DNA of 64,000 nt from Chitinophagaceae bacterium (GTDB taxonomy: Bacteria; Bacteroidota; Bacteroidia; Chitinophagales; Chitinophagaceae): positions 62,001 through 126,000 of the forward strand of contig CANGIT010000008.1 in assembly GCA_947454155.1 (NCBI GenBank), in the 5' to 3' direction. Each line of letters starts with the position of its first letter. Positions within the stretch are counted from its first letter, which is position 1. A program made the translations under genes and the position numbers. This document shows, one piece after another, positions 47,361-55,462 of this stretch. The notes below the pieces were generated by a model. The model ran no database searches and was not told the origin of the DNA. It saw only the letters and a program-made list of their open reading frames with translations.

Positions 47361-49910
47361 ATGATAGAAGAACTCACCCATAGTGAATTGGTCAAGGCCT
47401 ACAGAGAACTTCAGCTGAGGGTCACCCGCTTCTCTGCTACCGAACAGGAACTGATCAATGCCCGTGATTTACTCGATCAGGAACTGGAATCCTATAAAAG
47501 ACTTCAGCACTACAGTGGATTGTCATTGGAGACCAAAGATGAAGTGGCATTGCTTCAATTGATGACTGAGGCTATCATTGATATTCTCGATATTGAAAGT
47601 GCAGTGATATTTTTCAAATGCCTGGAAGATGAATCCCGTTCAAAAATCTTCACCGAAGGGGTCGCATCCTATCATTCCACTCAACTATTTTGTGAAGAAA
47701 TACAGTCTTTCACCGAAATAGCAATGCTTGAAAAAACTCATCATTTGCAGGCTAGTGACTTTTCGGATTCCACTTTTTTTTCCTTGTTTTCCAGCGCGGT
47801 TTTCAACCGATTCAAAGAAATAGAATTGAATTATCAGTTATACATCGTTGCTGCCATCACCTTGAATAACGAAAAGCTATATTCGCCTTTTCAGCAAAGA
47901 AAAATTCACTTGTTCAATCTGCTTTGCAACCAGATGCATTCGGTGCTGGCCAAAATCATGAGCAGCCGTAAAATTGAAGAGCAATTTGAAACCATATCTA
48001 AATCAGCCAATGAACTCAGGAAATTGTCATTAATTGCCACTAAGACAAAAAGTGGTGTGATTATTACAGACACCTACGGTAAGGTGGAATGGGTCAATGA
48101 GGCCTTTACAAAAATATCAGGCTATACTTTACAAGACACATTGGGACGCAAACCCAAAGAATTTTTACAAGGACCTGACACAACAGAAGAAAACAAAACG
48201 AAACTGTCGGAAGCACTGGCCCGAAAAGAGGATATTGAAATGGTAGTGATCAATTATACAAAAGATGGCAAACCTTATTTCAACCAACTGGAAATCGTTT
48301 CTGTTTTTGATGAAGAGGGGCAGCACATCAATTTCATCGCCATCCAAAAAGACATCACCACTGAAATCAACTATCAGCAAGAGATGTTGAAGATGAATTC
48401 TCGTTTCAAGATGATTTCAGCATCCACGCGTATCGGCATCTGGGAACTGGATGTTGAATCTGGCCATTTCTCTGCCAACGACATCATGGCCGATATTTTA
48501 GGGCTAGAACAATTCAATGGCAACTATGATCATCTTTTTGAACTGTGGAAAAAAGCCATCAACCCCGAAGACCTGTCTTCATTTGACGTCAATTTTCAGC
48601 TATTGCTTAGCGGTAGTCACAATAGCCTTACTCAGCAATACAGATTGAAGCGTCTGGACAAAGATGAAGTGGTTTATGTGAAATCTGTTACAGTAGTGCA
48701 ACGCGACAATGATGGAAAAGTAATTCGATTGATTGGCGGCATCCAGGATATCAGCGCAGAGATGATGATGCAACTGAAACTGGAAAAAGCTTTACAGGAG
48801 AGAGATACCACGCTTGGCCATATCAATGTCATCAAGAATTTCTACGAGAATATCCTCAAGTATTCTCCTTCCGAAATCATGGTATTTGACAAGCAATTGA
48901 AACTGCAATTTTCCAATAGCAATTCTCGTTCTAGTAATAGTCCCTGGAATATTCCTATTGACAGTTCTTACAAAGATTTAAGTTTATCAGATTTGCAAAG
49001 TAATGTGGCCGACATCTTGTACAACATTCAGGAAGCCATCTGCGAAAACAAATTGATACAGGTGGAAGATTTTTTCAAAAACAATCAACACGATGTTTAT
49101 TATCTGCGTAGCATCATGCCAACTCACAATAGAAATGGCGATATTGAAAATGTGATTGTAACAGGAGTTGATATTACAGAGCTTAAAAATATTCAACAGG
49201 ATGTACTGAAGAAAAATGAAGAACTGAGTAAAATCAACATGGAGCTGGATCATTTTGTGTACAGCATTTCTCACGACCTTCGCTCACCGTTATTGTCTAT
49301 CAAAGGGCTCATTTCTTTGGTGATGCAAACTGAAGAAATCACAGAAAAAAATCAAAAATTTCTACAGCTGACATTGAATTCAGCTACAAGGCTGGACAAC
49401 ACCATTCAGGAGATACTTGAGTATTCCAGAAACTCGAGGCTGGACCTTGCGGTTGTTGACTTTGACCTTGTCGAGGTGGTTGGCCATGTGATTGATGACT
49501 TACGCTATGTGGATGATGTTCCCTCTGTTTTCAATATTACAACCAATACGCAAGATGGAAAGGTGATGCTCAGGTCCGACAAAATGCGTTTGGGTGTGGT
49601 GTTGAAAAATATCATTGGCAACAGCATCAAATATCGCAGACAGGATGTGGTGTCCCGCGTTGATGTCAATATCGCGCTGGATGTAAAAACATGTTTTGTG
49701 GAAATTTCTGATAATGGAGAAGGTATTGCGCCTCGTCATCTTGAAAAAGTGTTTGACATGTTTTATCGGGGAACCACCACCAGTGTTGGAACGGGATTGG
49801 GGTTATATATCTGCAGAGAGATTGTGACAAAAATTGGGGGTAAGATCAATATCTCTTCACAGCTCGGCTCCGGTACACAGGTGTTTATTGAAATTCCAAA
49901 CTTAAAATAA
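47361..49910 (+). CDS. Soluble multi-PAS sensor histidine kinase
   Basis: The 849-residue protein has no membrane helix. In order: an N-terminal coiled coil (5-50), a GAF-like region (about 55-205), three PAS domains (about 225-340, 350-465 and 490-610), the HisKA helix with phosphoacceptor His638 in YSISHDLRSP, and the HATPase domain (NSIKYRR, ISDNGEGIAP, GTGLGLYICREI). The first PAS has the LOV-like sequence GRKPKEFLQG, but the flavin-binding cysteine is replaced by proline, so it is not a photoreceptor. It lies 14 bases after the FIST gene and five before a response regulator, so the three form one operon: sensor, kinase, receiver. Confidence 0.92.
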   Translation: MIEELTHSELVKAYRELQLRVTRFSATEQELINARDLLDQELESYKRLQHYSGLSLETKDEVALLQLMTEAIIDILDIESAVIFFKCLEDESRSKIFTEGVASYHSTQLFCEEIQSFTEIAMLEKTHHLQASDFSDSTFFSLFSSAVFNRFKEIELNYQLYIVAAITLNNEKLYSPFQQRKIHLFNLLCNQMHSVLAKIMSSRKIEEQFETISKSANELRKLSLIATKTKSGVIITDTYGKVEWVNEAFTKISGYTLQDTLGRKPKEFLQGPDTTEENKTKLSEALARKEDIEMVVINYTKDGKPYFNQLEIVSVFDEEGQHINFIAIQKDITTEINYQQEMLKMNSRFKMISASTRIGIWELDVESGHFSANDIMADILGLEQFNGNYDHLFELWKKAINPEDLSSFDVNFQLLLSGSHNSLTQQYRLKRLDKDEVVYVKSVTVVQRDNDGKVIRLIGGIQDISAEMMMQLKLEKALQERDTTLGHINVIKNFYENILKYSPSEIMVFDKQLKLQFSNSNSRSSNSPWNIPIDSSYKDLSLSDLQSNVADILYNIQEAICENKLIQVEDFFKNNQHDVYYLRSIMPTHNRNGDIENVIVTGVDITELKNIQQDVLKKNEELSKINMELDHFVYSISHDLRSPLLSIKGLISLVMQTEEITEKNQKFLQLTLNSATRLDNTIQEILEYSRNSRLDLAVVDFDLVEVVGHVIDDLRYVDDVPSVFNITTNTQDGKVMLRSDKMRLGVVLKNIIGNSIKYRRQDVVSRVDVNIALDVKTCFVEISDNGEGIAPRHLEKVFDMFYRGTTTSVGTGLGLYICREIVTKIGGKINISSQLGSGTQVFIEIPNLK

Positions 49911-49915
49911 CAACT

Positions 49916-50314
49916 ATGGAAATTTTCTTAGTGGATGATGATGATGTATTCAACTGCATGAACATTGCCGTGATAGAATGGGTGATGAAAGAAGCGGAGG
50001 TCAAGGTTTTCAAATCGGGCATGGAAGTGATTGCGTATTTAAATCGGGAAAAACAAATAGGTCCTGCAAAAGGCTTGATGTTGCTCGATATCAGGATGCC
50101 AGACATGGACGGATTTGAAATGCTGGCGAATATTGAGAAGATGGAAAAAAATCCGTTGCCCAATACCATCATCTATATGCTTTCCTCCACGTTGGATGAA
50201 CGCGATTTGCAAAGGGCGAAAGAAAAGAAAATGGTCAAAGGGTTTTTGAGCAAGCCGCTGACGGTTGAAAAATTCAGGGAATTATTATGGGAGAACGCCT
50301 TGGTAGAAAAATAA
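49916..50314 (+). CDS. Single-domain response regulator paired with the FIST-linked kinase
   Basis: The 132-residue receiver domain starts EIFLVDDDDVFNCMN, with phosphoacceptor Asp58 in LMLLDIRMPDMDGFEML and the conserved lysine in GFLSKPL. No output domain is present, so it must pass the signal by protein contact. It starts five bases after the kinase stop and is most similar in layout to the divergent regulator at 45538. Its stop is four bases from the stop of the convergent REC-PAS kinase. Confidence 0.92.
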   Translation: MEIFLVDDDDVFNCMNIAVIEWVMKEAEVKVFKSGMEVIAYLNREKQIGPAKGLMLLDIRMPDMDGFEMLANIEKMEKNPLPNTIIYMLSSTLDERDLQRAKEKKMVKGFLSKPLTVEKFRELLWENALVEK

Positions 50315-50318
50315 ATCA

Positions 50319-51722
50319 TTACAATGGTATCGTCACACAAAGCAAGCAACCTTTGCCGGGTGATGATTCTATCTCCATGATGCCGCCAAAAAGCTCGGCT
50401 CTTCTTTTGATATTGGCGAGCCCAATTCCTTTTTTCACAAGATCATAATCAAAACCCACACCATCATCGTGAATGCAGAGCACCAGATTTTGCTGGTCGG
50501 CACTGATGTCCACTTTTATATGCTGAGCCTGGGCATATTTTGAAATGTTTCTCAATTGTTCCTGCAGAATACGATATAAATTCAGCTGCAGGTCGCTATT
50601 CAACTTTTCTATCACGGAAGAAAGATCGAAGTTGAAACTGACCTCAAGCTTTTTTTCAATGTTGAAATTATCGACCAACTCTTTGAATGTATCTTCTATT
50701 GTAGTGTAGTCAAAAAATGATGGAGCCAAACGATGGGAAATGTTTCGAATCTCTTCCAGGGCCAGATTGATGAATTGCTTCGACTTAAGATGCCATTGTA
50801 TGGATTCAGGAGGTAGCTTGTCTTTAAGCATATCAAGGCTGAGCAAACTGCTGGCTAAAATCTGGCAAACATTGTCATGAAGCTCTGTGCCGATTTCGAA
50901 CCGCTCGTCTTCCTGAGTTTTAATGATCGCTTTTGTGATGCGATGCTCCATCCTAATTTTTTCTGTAACATCAATGGCGATAGCAGATTCGTATTGCCTA
51001 TCATTGATGGTAATCAAAGTGCTGTAGATGTCAACCTCAATCTGTTCTCCTGATTTCTTAAGGTGCTGGAAACGGCCTTTGTAAATCTTGTTGCTGTTGA
51101 TGACCCAGTTTAGTTTCTGCATCAACTCCTCAGGGCTTAATTCTTCATTGATCAGGTCTTTGATGGTGAGTCGCAGAAACTCATCCTCATGATAACCATA
51201 ATGCGCTAAGGCGGCATGGTTGACCTGCACAAATTGAAAATTCTGGATGTCCATGATCCACATGGGCTGAGGACTCAACTGAAACAGGTTGCTGTATCTT
51301 TTTTCCGACTCTTCGAGCTGCAGGTTGGTTTTTTTGCGCTCAATATTGTACATGATGCTTTTGTACAGCGAAGTGGAGTTGATATCGTCTTTCAGCAGAT
51401 AATCTGAAACTTTTAGCGATAAAGAACGAACGCTGAAATCAAGATCGGCATAGCCGGTAAGAATAATCACAGGTACATCGGGGCGAAAGGCAATTACTTC
51501 CCTTATCAGTTCTTCACCTGTTTTATCGGGAAGGGTAAGGTCCAGTAAAATAACATCAAATGAAATGTCATGATTGGATAGCAAGGGAATCGCTTCGTTG
51601 TATTTTTTGGCGTGTATCACTTCCGGCATCAACATCTGCTCTTCGAGGTAATCTTTAATGAGCAGAAAATCGCCCATGTTGTCTTCTATAACCAGTATCT
51701 GAAGTTTTTTGCTCTCCTTCAT
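50319..51722 (-). CDS. REC-PAS-HisKA_3 hybrid histidine kinase
   Basis: The 467-residue protein begins with a receiver domain (LQILVIEDNMGDFLLIKDYL; Asp61 in ILLDLTLPDKTG), followed by a PAS domain (about 140-255) and a NarX-type transmitter: the HisKA_3 helix with His282 in EIGTELHDNVCQILASS and an HATPase domain (LNLYRILQEQLRNISKYAQA, DDGVGFDYDLVKKGIGLANI). A receiver at the N-terminus makes it an input-gated kinase: it would be controlled by phosphorylation from another kinase. It starts five bases after the response regulator stop, in the minus-strand operon headed by H-NOX. Confidence 0.92.
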   Translation of the reverse strand: MKESKKLQILVIEDNMGDFLLIKDYLEEQMLMPEVIHAKKYNEAIPLLSNHDISFDVILLDLTLPDKTGEELIREVIAFRPDVPVIILTGYADLDFSVRSLSLKVSDYLLKDDINSTSLYKSIMYNIERKKTNLQLEESEKRYSNLFQLSPQPMWIMDIQNFQFVQVNHAALAHYGYHEDEFLRLTIKDLINEELSPEELMQKLNWVINSNKIYKGRFQHLKKSGEQIEVDIYSTLITINDRQYESAIAIDVTEKIRMEHRITKAIIKTQEDERFEIGTELHDNVCQILASSLLSLDMLKDKLPPESIQWHLKSKQFINLALEEIRNISHRLAPSFFDYTTIEDTFKELVDNFNIEKKLEVSFNFDLSSVIEKLNSDLQLNLYRILQEQLRNISKYAQAQHIKVDISADQQNLVLCIHDDGVGFDYDLVKKGIGLANIKRRAELFGGIMEIESSPGKGCLLCVTIPL

Positions 51723-51727
51723 GATGG

Positions 51728-52162
51728 TTATTTTTTGTGTGATGGGATAGTGGCGATGGAAAACCAGAACTCTTCCACTTTGGCGATGGTTTCCATGAAT
51801 TCGGTAACATCCACAGGCTTTGTGATATAGCAGTTGGCATGGTGCTGGTAGGAAACCTGTATGTCTCTTTCCGATGAAGAAGTAGTAAGCACCACTACGG
51901 GTACATGTTTTAATCCTTCGTGGCTCTTGATGTGTTGCAGCACTTCCTGGCCATTCATCTTGGGCAGGTTGATGTCAAGGAAAATGATGTCCGGGAGTTT
52001 TTTCTTTTGATGGTGAAGAATGCTTTCGAGGTGTTCGATGGCAGCGCTGCCATTTTTCACCACATCTATTTCACGAACAAACTGCTGATTGTCCAGTGCT
52101 TCTTTGGTCAACAGAATGTCTCCTTCATTGTCTTCAATGAGTAAGATGCTACGATGTTTCAT
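51728..52162 (-). CDS. Single-domain (Rcp1-like) response regulator
   Basis: From the ATG at 52162 the protein has 144 residues: SILLIEDNEGDILLTKEAL, phosphoacceptor Asp63 in IIFLDINLPKMNG, and YITKPVDVTEF. The longer form, with a loop before the phosphoacceptor, resembles Rcp1-type regulators. A TTG two codons earlier is possible but weaker. It lies between the HNOBA kinase gene (48 bases) and the REC-PAS kinase gene (five bases), and probably relays from the first kinase to the second. Confidence 0.9.
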   Translation of the reverse strand: MKHRSILLIEDNEGDILLTKEALDNQQFVREIDVVKNGSAAIEHLESILHHQKKKLPDIIFLDINLPKMNGQEVLQHIKSHEGLKHVPVVVLTTSSSERDIQVSYQHHANCYITKPVDVTEFMETIAKVEEFWFSIATIPSHKK

Positions 52163-52210
52163 GTACAAGTATTAGTTGAGTGTTCCTAGATAAAGATATT
52201 ATTTATTAGG

Positions 52211-54607
52211 CTAAAAACCATTTTTTACTGCAGTACCAGTTGTTGGGCTTAAAGGTATCATGAAATGAAATCTTGATCCTTGATTCTCAGGAACACTGAC
52301 CCAAATTTTGCCGCCCATTCTTTCAATGATTTTTCGTGTGATGGCCAGGCCGATACCCGTGCCGGAATATTCATCTTTATTGTGCAAACGCTGAAAGATT
52401 TCAAAAATCTTATTGAAGTATTGAGGCTCGATGCCAATACCGTTGTCGGTGATGATGAACTCCCACATGTTGGCTTGTAGCGTGCATTGGATGCTGATTT
52501 TTGGAGGGATGCCGGTTTGATGGTATTTCAAACTGTTGCCGATCAGGTTTTGAAACACCTGACGCATCGGTGTTTTATGCGCTTTCAATACAGGCAGTGT
52601 GTCATGAACGATGGTGGCATTCAGGTCTTTGATTTGCTGCCCCAGCAGGATTTTGATTTCTTCCACCAACGCATCGATGTCTATTTCTCCGGGTTCGTCA
52701 TCCCATTTGCCCGCCCTCGAAAATTCAAGCAGGTCGAGAATGATCTGACGCATCCTTTTGGCGCCATCGACAGCATAGTGAATATATTCTTTCGCTTTAT
52801 CGTCCAGCGCACTGGCATATTTTTTCTCAAGCTGAGTCAAAAAGCTGGTCACCATGCGCAGCGGCTCCTGTAAATCATGAGAGGCCACGTAGGCAAACTG
52901 TTCCAGCTCGCTGTTGGTTTTCTTGATGGAGTCGATGGCCTCATTCAGTTTTATTTCTATCACTTTTCTTTCGGTGATGTCGATACCATAACCGATGACA
53001 AATTTCAGTTTGTTGTTTTCAAAATAAGGGTAGAAGTTCCGCATCACATAATTCATACCGCCATCAGCGTTGCGATGTTCGTCAATCCAGTTGACTTTGG
53101 CTTTCTTTTCCACCGCTTCTTCAAAGATCTCCCATCTGCGTCTTGCCATCGTGTCATCGATGTTTTTCATTCTGGCGTAGTCGAAATCGTTTTTATTGAT
53201 GATCCATTCTCTGATCTCCTTGTTCTTGATGCCAAAAGGATTGACAAAAATATAGTTGTGGTCGGGATCAAACACGGCAATGTCGGTGGGGATATTATTC
53301 AGTACATCCTCTGTGAACTTTTTCTGTTTGATGATTTCTTCATTGGCTTTGATCAGTTCTGTAGCGTCTTTTTGAACGGATATCCAATGGGTGATTTCCT
53401 GTTTATTATTGAAAACCGGACTGATGGAAAAATTGATCCAATAGGCCTCGCCATTTTTTTTATAATTGATGGTAGTGATTTCAGCAGGTTGTCCTTGTTT
53501 TATGGCCTCTGCCAGTTTTCTAATTTCATTTTGATCGGACTGCGGGCCCTGAAATATTTTAGGGTTTTTCCCTTTCACGTCTTCAAGTGTGTAGCCGGTT
53601 ATCTTCGTGAATGCGTCATTGACATATATGATAGGATGCCCAGCGCTGGCCTTAGTAATCAATACGCTGTCTTTGGTGTGCGTGATGACGGACTCCAGTA
53701 GCTTGAGTCTTGTTTCTTCCTGTTTCTGCGTTGTGATGTCTTGCATGGATCCCAGCATTCGGATGGCCTTACCATGGTTGTTTCTTACCACAAATCCTTT
53801 GTCTGAAACAAATGCATAATGCTCATCGGCACAGAGATACCTGTATTCATCCGACCAGTTGTCATTGGTTGAATAGATGACATTATTGATGTTTTGCGTG
53901 ATTCTATCGAGGTCTTCGGGGTGGATTCGGCTTTCCCACATGTTCAGTTGCTGGGGTTCTTTTTTTGTTTCGTATCCGAAAAGTTTGAAAAAACCATCGC
54001 CATAATAAACCTCGCCGGTTAGGATGTTCCAGTCCCATATAGCTTCAGAAGTGGCTTTGTTTACATACTCGTATCTGGTTTTGCTTTCTTCGAGTGAAGT
54101 GGTGACTTGCTTGATTTTATCGTAAGTGATTTCAAGCTCTGTCTTTTGGTTGTTGATTTTTCGCAACAATTCCTTCAGCTCCCGATTGCTGATTTCTGCG
54201 GTGTGCAGGAGTTGCAGAAATTCCATGGTAGGGTTGTGGGGAGCAAAATCATTGATTTTAAGACCCGAGTCTGTCAGTTCATGGGTATTGCTGAACCAAG
54301 GAGCTCCCAGAAAAATTATCTTGTCTTCATTGGACAGGTATTCAAATTGTCCTCTGAATTTGATGAACTGCCTGTTCAGCATCACCACACGATTGCATAA
54401 GGATTGCAGTTCTGCAAAATCGCTCACCGCGATGCTCGGTCTTTCGAAGTTGAAATAAGTGTTGATTGGCTGGTATTGCAGTTCTGGAAACAATTTGCCT
54501 ATAGACCTTCCATGTACTTCAATTTTCATCTCACGATCGATGATCATGAAGAACGGAAATATCCTGTTGAAATTTTCGTAACTGAAGTGGACTTCTTTTG
54601 TTTGCAT
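52211..54607 (-). CDS. HNOBA-PAS sensor histidine kinase (H-NOX partner)
   Basis: The 798-residue soluble protein begins with a region (1-135: FSYENFNRIFPFFMIIDREM, GRSIGKLFP) that matches the HNOB-associated (HNOBA) domain, known to follow H-NOX proteins. After a coiled coil (135-178) come three PAS domains (about 180-295, 305-415 and 430-550), the HisKA helix with His577 in FAYVASHDLQEP, and the HATPase domain (NSLKYHQ, ITDNGIGIEP, GTGIGLAITRKI). The second PAS again has the LOV-like GKNPKIFQG with proline in place of cysteine. It starts three bases after the H-NOX stop, so the pair is translated together. NO binding to H-NOX should change its kinase activity. Confidence 0.92.
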   Translation of the reverse strand: MQTKEVHFSYENFNRIFPFFMIIDREMKIEVHGRSIGKLFPELQYQPINTYFNFERPSIAVSDFAELQSLCNRVVMLNRQFIKFRGQFEYLSNEDKIIFLGAPWFSNTHELTDSGLKINDFAPHNPTMEFLQLLHTAEISNRELKELLRKINNQKTELEITYDKIKQVTTSLEESKTRYEYVNKATSEAIWDWNILTGEVYYGDGFFKLFGYETKKEPQQLNMWESRIHPEDLDRITQNINNVIYSTNDNWSDEYRYLCADEHYAFVSDKGFVVRNNHGKAIRMLGSMQDITTQKQEETRLKLLESVITHTKDSVLITKASAGHPIIYVNDAFTKITGYTLEDVKGKNPKIFQGPQSDQNEIRKLAEAIKQGQPAEITTINYKKNGEAYWINFSISPVFNNKQEITHWISVQKDATELIKANEEIIKQKKFTEDVLNNIPTDIAVFDPDHNYIFVNPFGIKNKEIREWIINKNDFDYARMKNIDDTMARRRWEIFEEAVEKKAKVNWIDEHRNADGGMNYVMRNFYPYFENNKLKFVIGYGIDITERKVIEIKLNEAIDSIKKTNSELEQFAYVASHDLQEPLRMVTSFLTQLEKKYASALDDKAKEYIHYAVDGAKRMRQIILDLLEFSRAGKWDDEPGEIDIDALVEEIKILLGQQIKDLNATIVHDTLPVLKAHKTPMRQVFQNLIGNSLKYHQTGIPPKISIQCTLQANMWEFIITDNGIGIEPQYFNKIFEIFQRLHNKDEYSGTGIGLAITRKIIERMGGKIWVSVPENQGSRFHFMIPLSPTTGTAVKNGF

Positions 54608-54610
54608 GAA

Positions 54611-55153
54611 TTACCAGCTGACTTTAAATGTCTCGTGAGTTTCGGCTTCCTGTTGGCCTGGTATCCATTCTATCACTGCGTCGGTTTTATAAGATTTAGC
54701 CAAGCCTGATAAGAGTCCATGGACAAAGACCTTCAATCCTTTTCTTTTAGAGTGATAATGAATACAAATGCTTTTCTCTTCAACATCGCTGATGGCGAAT
54801 TCGGGAGGCGTTATTTGGGGATACATCATCATCACCCGTTGGTGAAAATTAGGCAAGTTGATGAGAAATTGCATAAAGTTGTCACCACCGGATTGTAGCA
54901 TGCCACTGTATTTTTCAGTCACAGTTTTCAATATCCACCATTCTCCAAACACAAATAACACCTCGTCGACAGAAATGTTTAATTCTGCGGCAATGGCGCC
55001 GGCGAGTTGATAGGTAATGGCGTCGTCATACACTTCGGTGCTGATAAAAAAGTCGATAGGCAAGTTGCAACGCTGCTTCACGGCCTGCCATCGGCTTTCA
55101 CCAAACTGTTCGGTAACCAGTTCTTCAATTGATTTATTAATGATGCCGTACAT
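54611..55153 (-). CDS. H-NOX haem protein, nitric oxide sensor
   Basis: The 180-residue protein starts MYGIINKSIEELV and has the H-NOX hallmarks: proximal haem ligand His104 in NLPNFHQRV, the propionate-binding YxSxR motif as Tyr133-Ser135-Arg137, and a C-terminal GLLSGLAKSY. Five residues after the arginine, where O2-binding members such as the Thermoanaerobacter protein have a tyrosine, there is a valine (Val142), which predicts selectivity for NO over O2. It is followed at three bases by its HNOBA kinase. It is cytosolic with no signal peptide. Confidence 0.94.
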   Translation of the reverse strand: MYGIINKSIEELVTEQFGESRWQAVKQRCNLPIDFFISTEVYDDAITYQLAGAIAAELNISVDEVLFVFGEWWILKTVTEKYSGMLQSGGDNFMQFLINLPNFHQRVMMMYPQITPPEFAISDVEEKSICIHYHSKRKGLKVFVHGLLSGLAKSYKTDAVIEWIPGQQEAETHETFKVSW

Positions 55154-55462
55154 AAGCAGTAATCTGAATATTTGATAATTAAACCAATTTCATGAAATGT
55201 TCAATAGCATGAGTGGTGAAAATTTCAAAGGTTATTTTCAAATTAGTGAATTTATTTTAAATGAATTCAATTTTTTAAGAAAAAGGAACCTGAATGATTG
55301 TTATTCTGATTCAATTTCAATAATTTTCCAATGCTTATGTTTTATTCTTTTACCATCAACCTGCGCTCCATATATGGAAGATCAACCCGAAAGGGTTAAT
55401 TATCTTTCAACTCATCCCATATCACGCATTCAGGTTATTTTTTCTCAATTAATTTTAATGAC
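55154..55462. other. Divergent interval between H-NOX and the threonine operon
   Basis: The 309 bases separate two divergent operons and must hold both promoters. A perfect 12-base palindrome ATTTCATGAAAT (55187-55198) lies 34 bases upstream of the H-NOX start. A short hairpin AACCC-GAAA-GGGTT lies at 55384-55397, about 65 bases before thrA, followed by TATCTTTC at 55401-55408, a one-mismatch -7 element. No leader peptide with a run of threonine or isoleucine codons was found and no protein gene is supported. Confidence 0.55.

Noticed and set aside
48100..48360. A LOV blue-light photoreceptor domain in the plus-strand kinase
   Set aside because: The cysteine needed for the flavin adduct is replaced by proline, so photochemistry is not expected.
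55331..55399. A 22-codon frame before thrA followed by the AACCC-GAAA-GGGTT hairpin, as a possible threonine leader peptide
   Set aside because: It holds only two threonine and two isoleucine codons, not a run, and the hairpin lies inside it, so attenuation is not supported.
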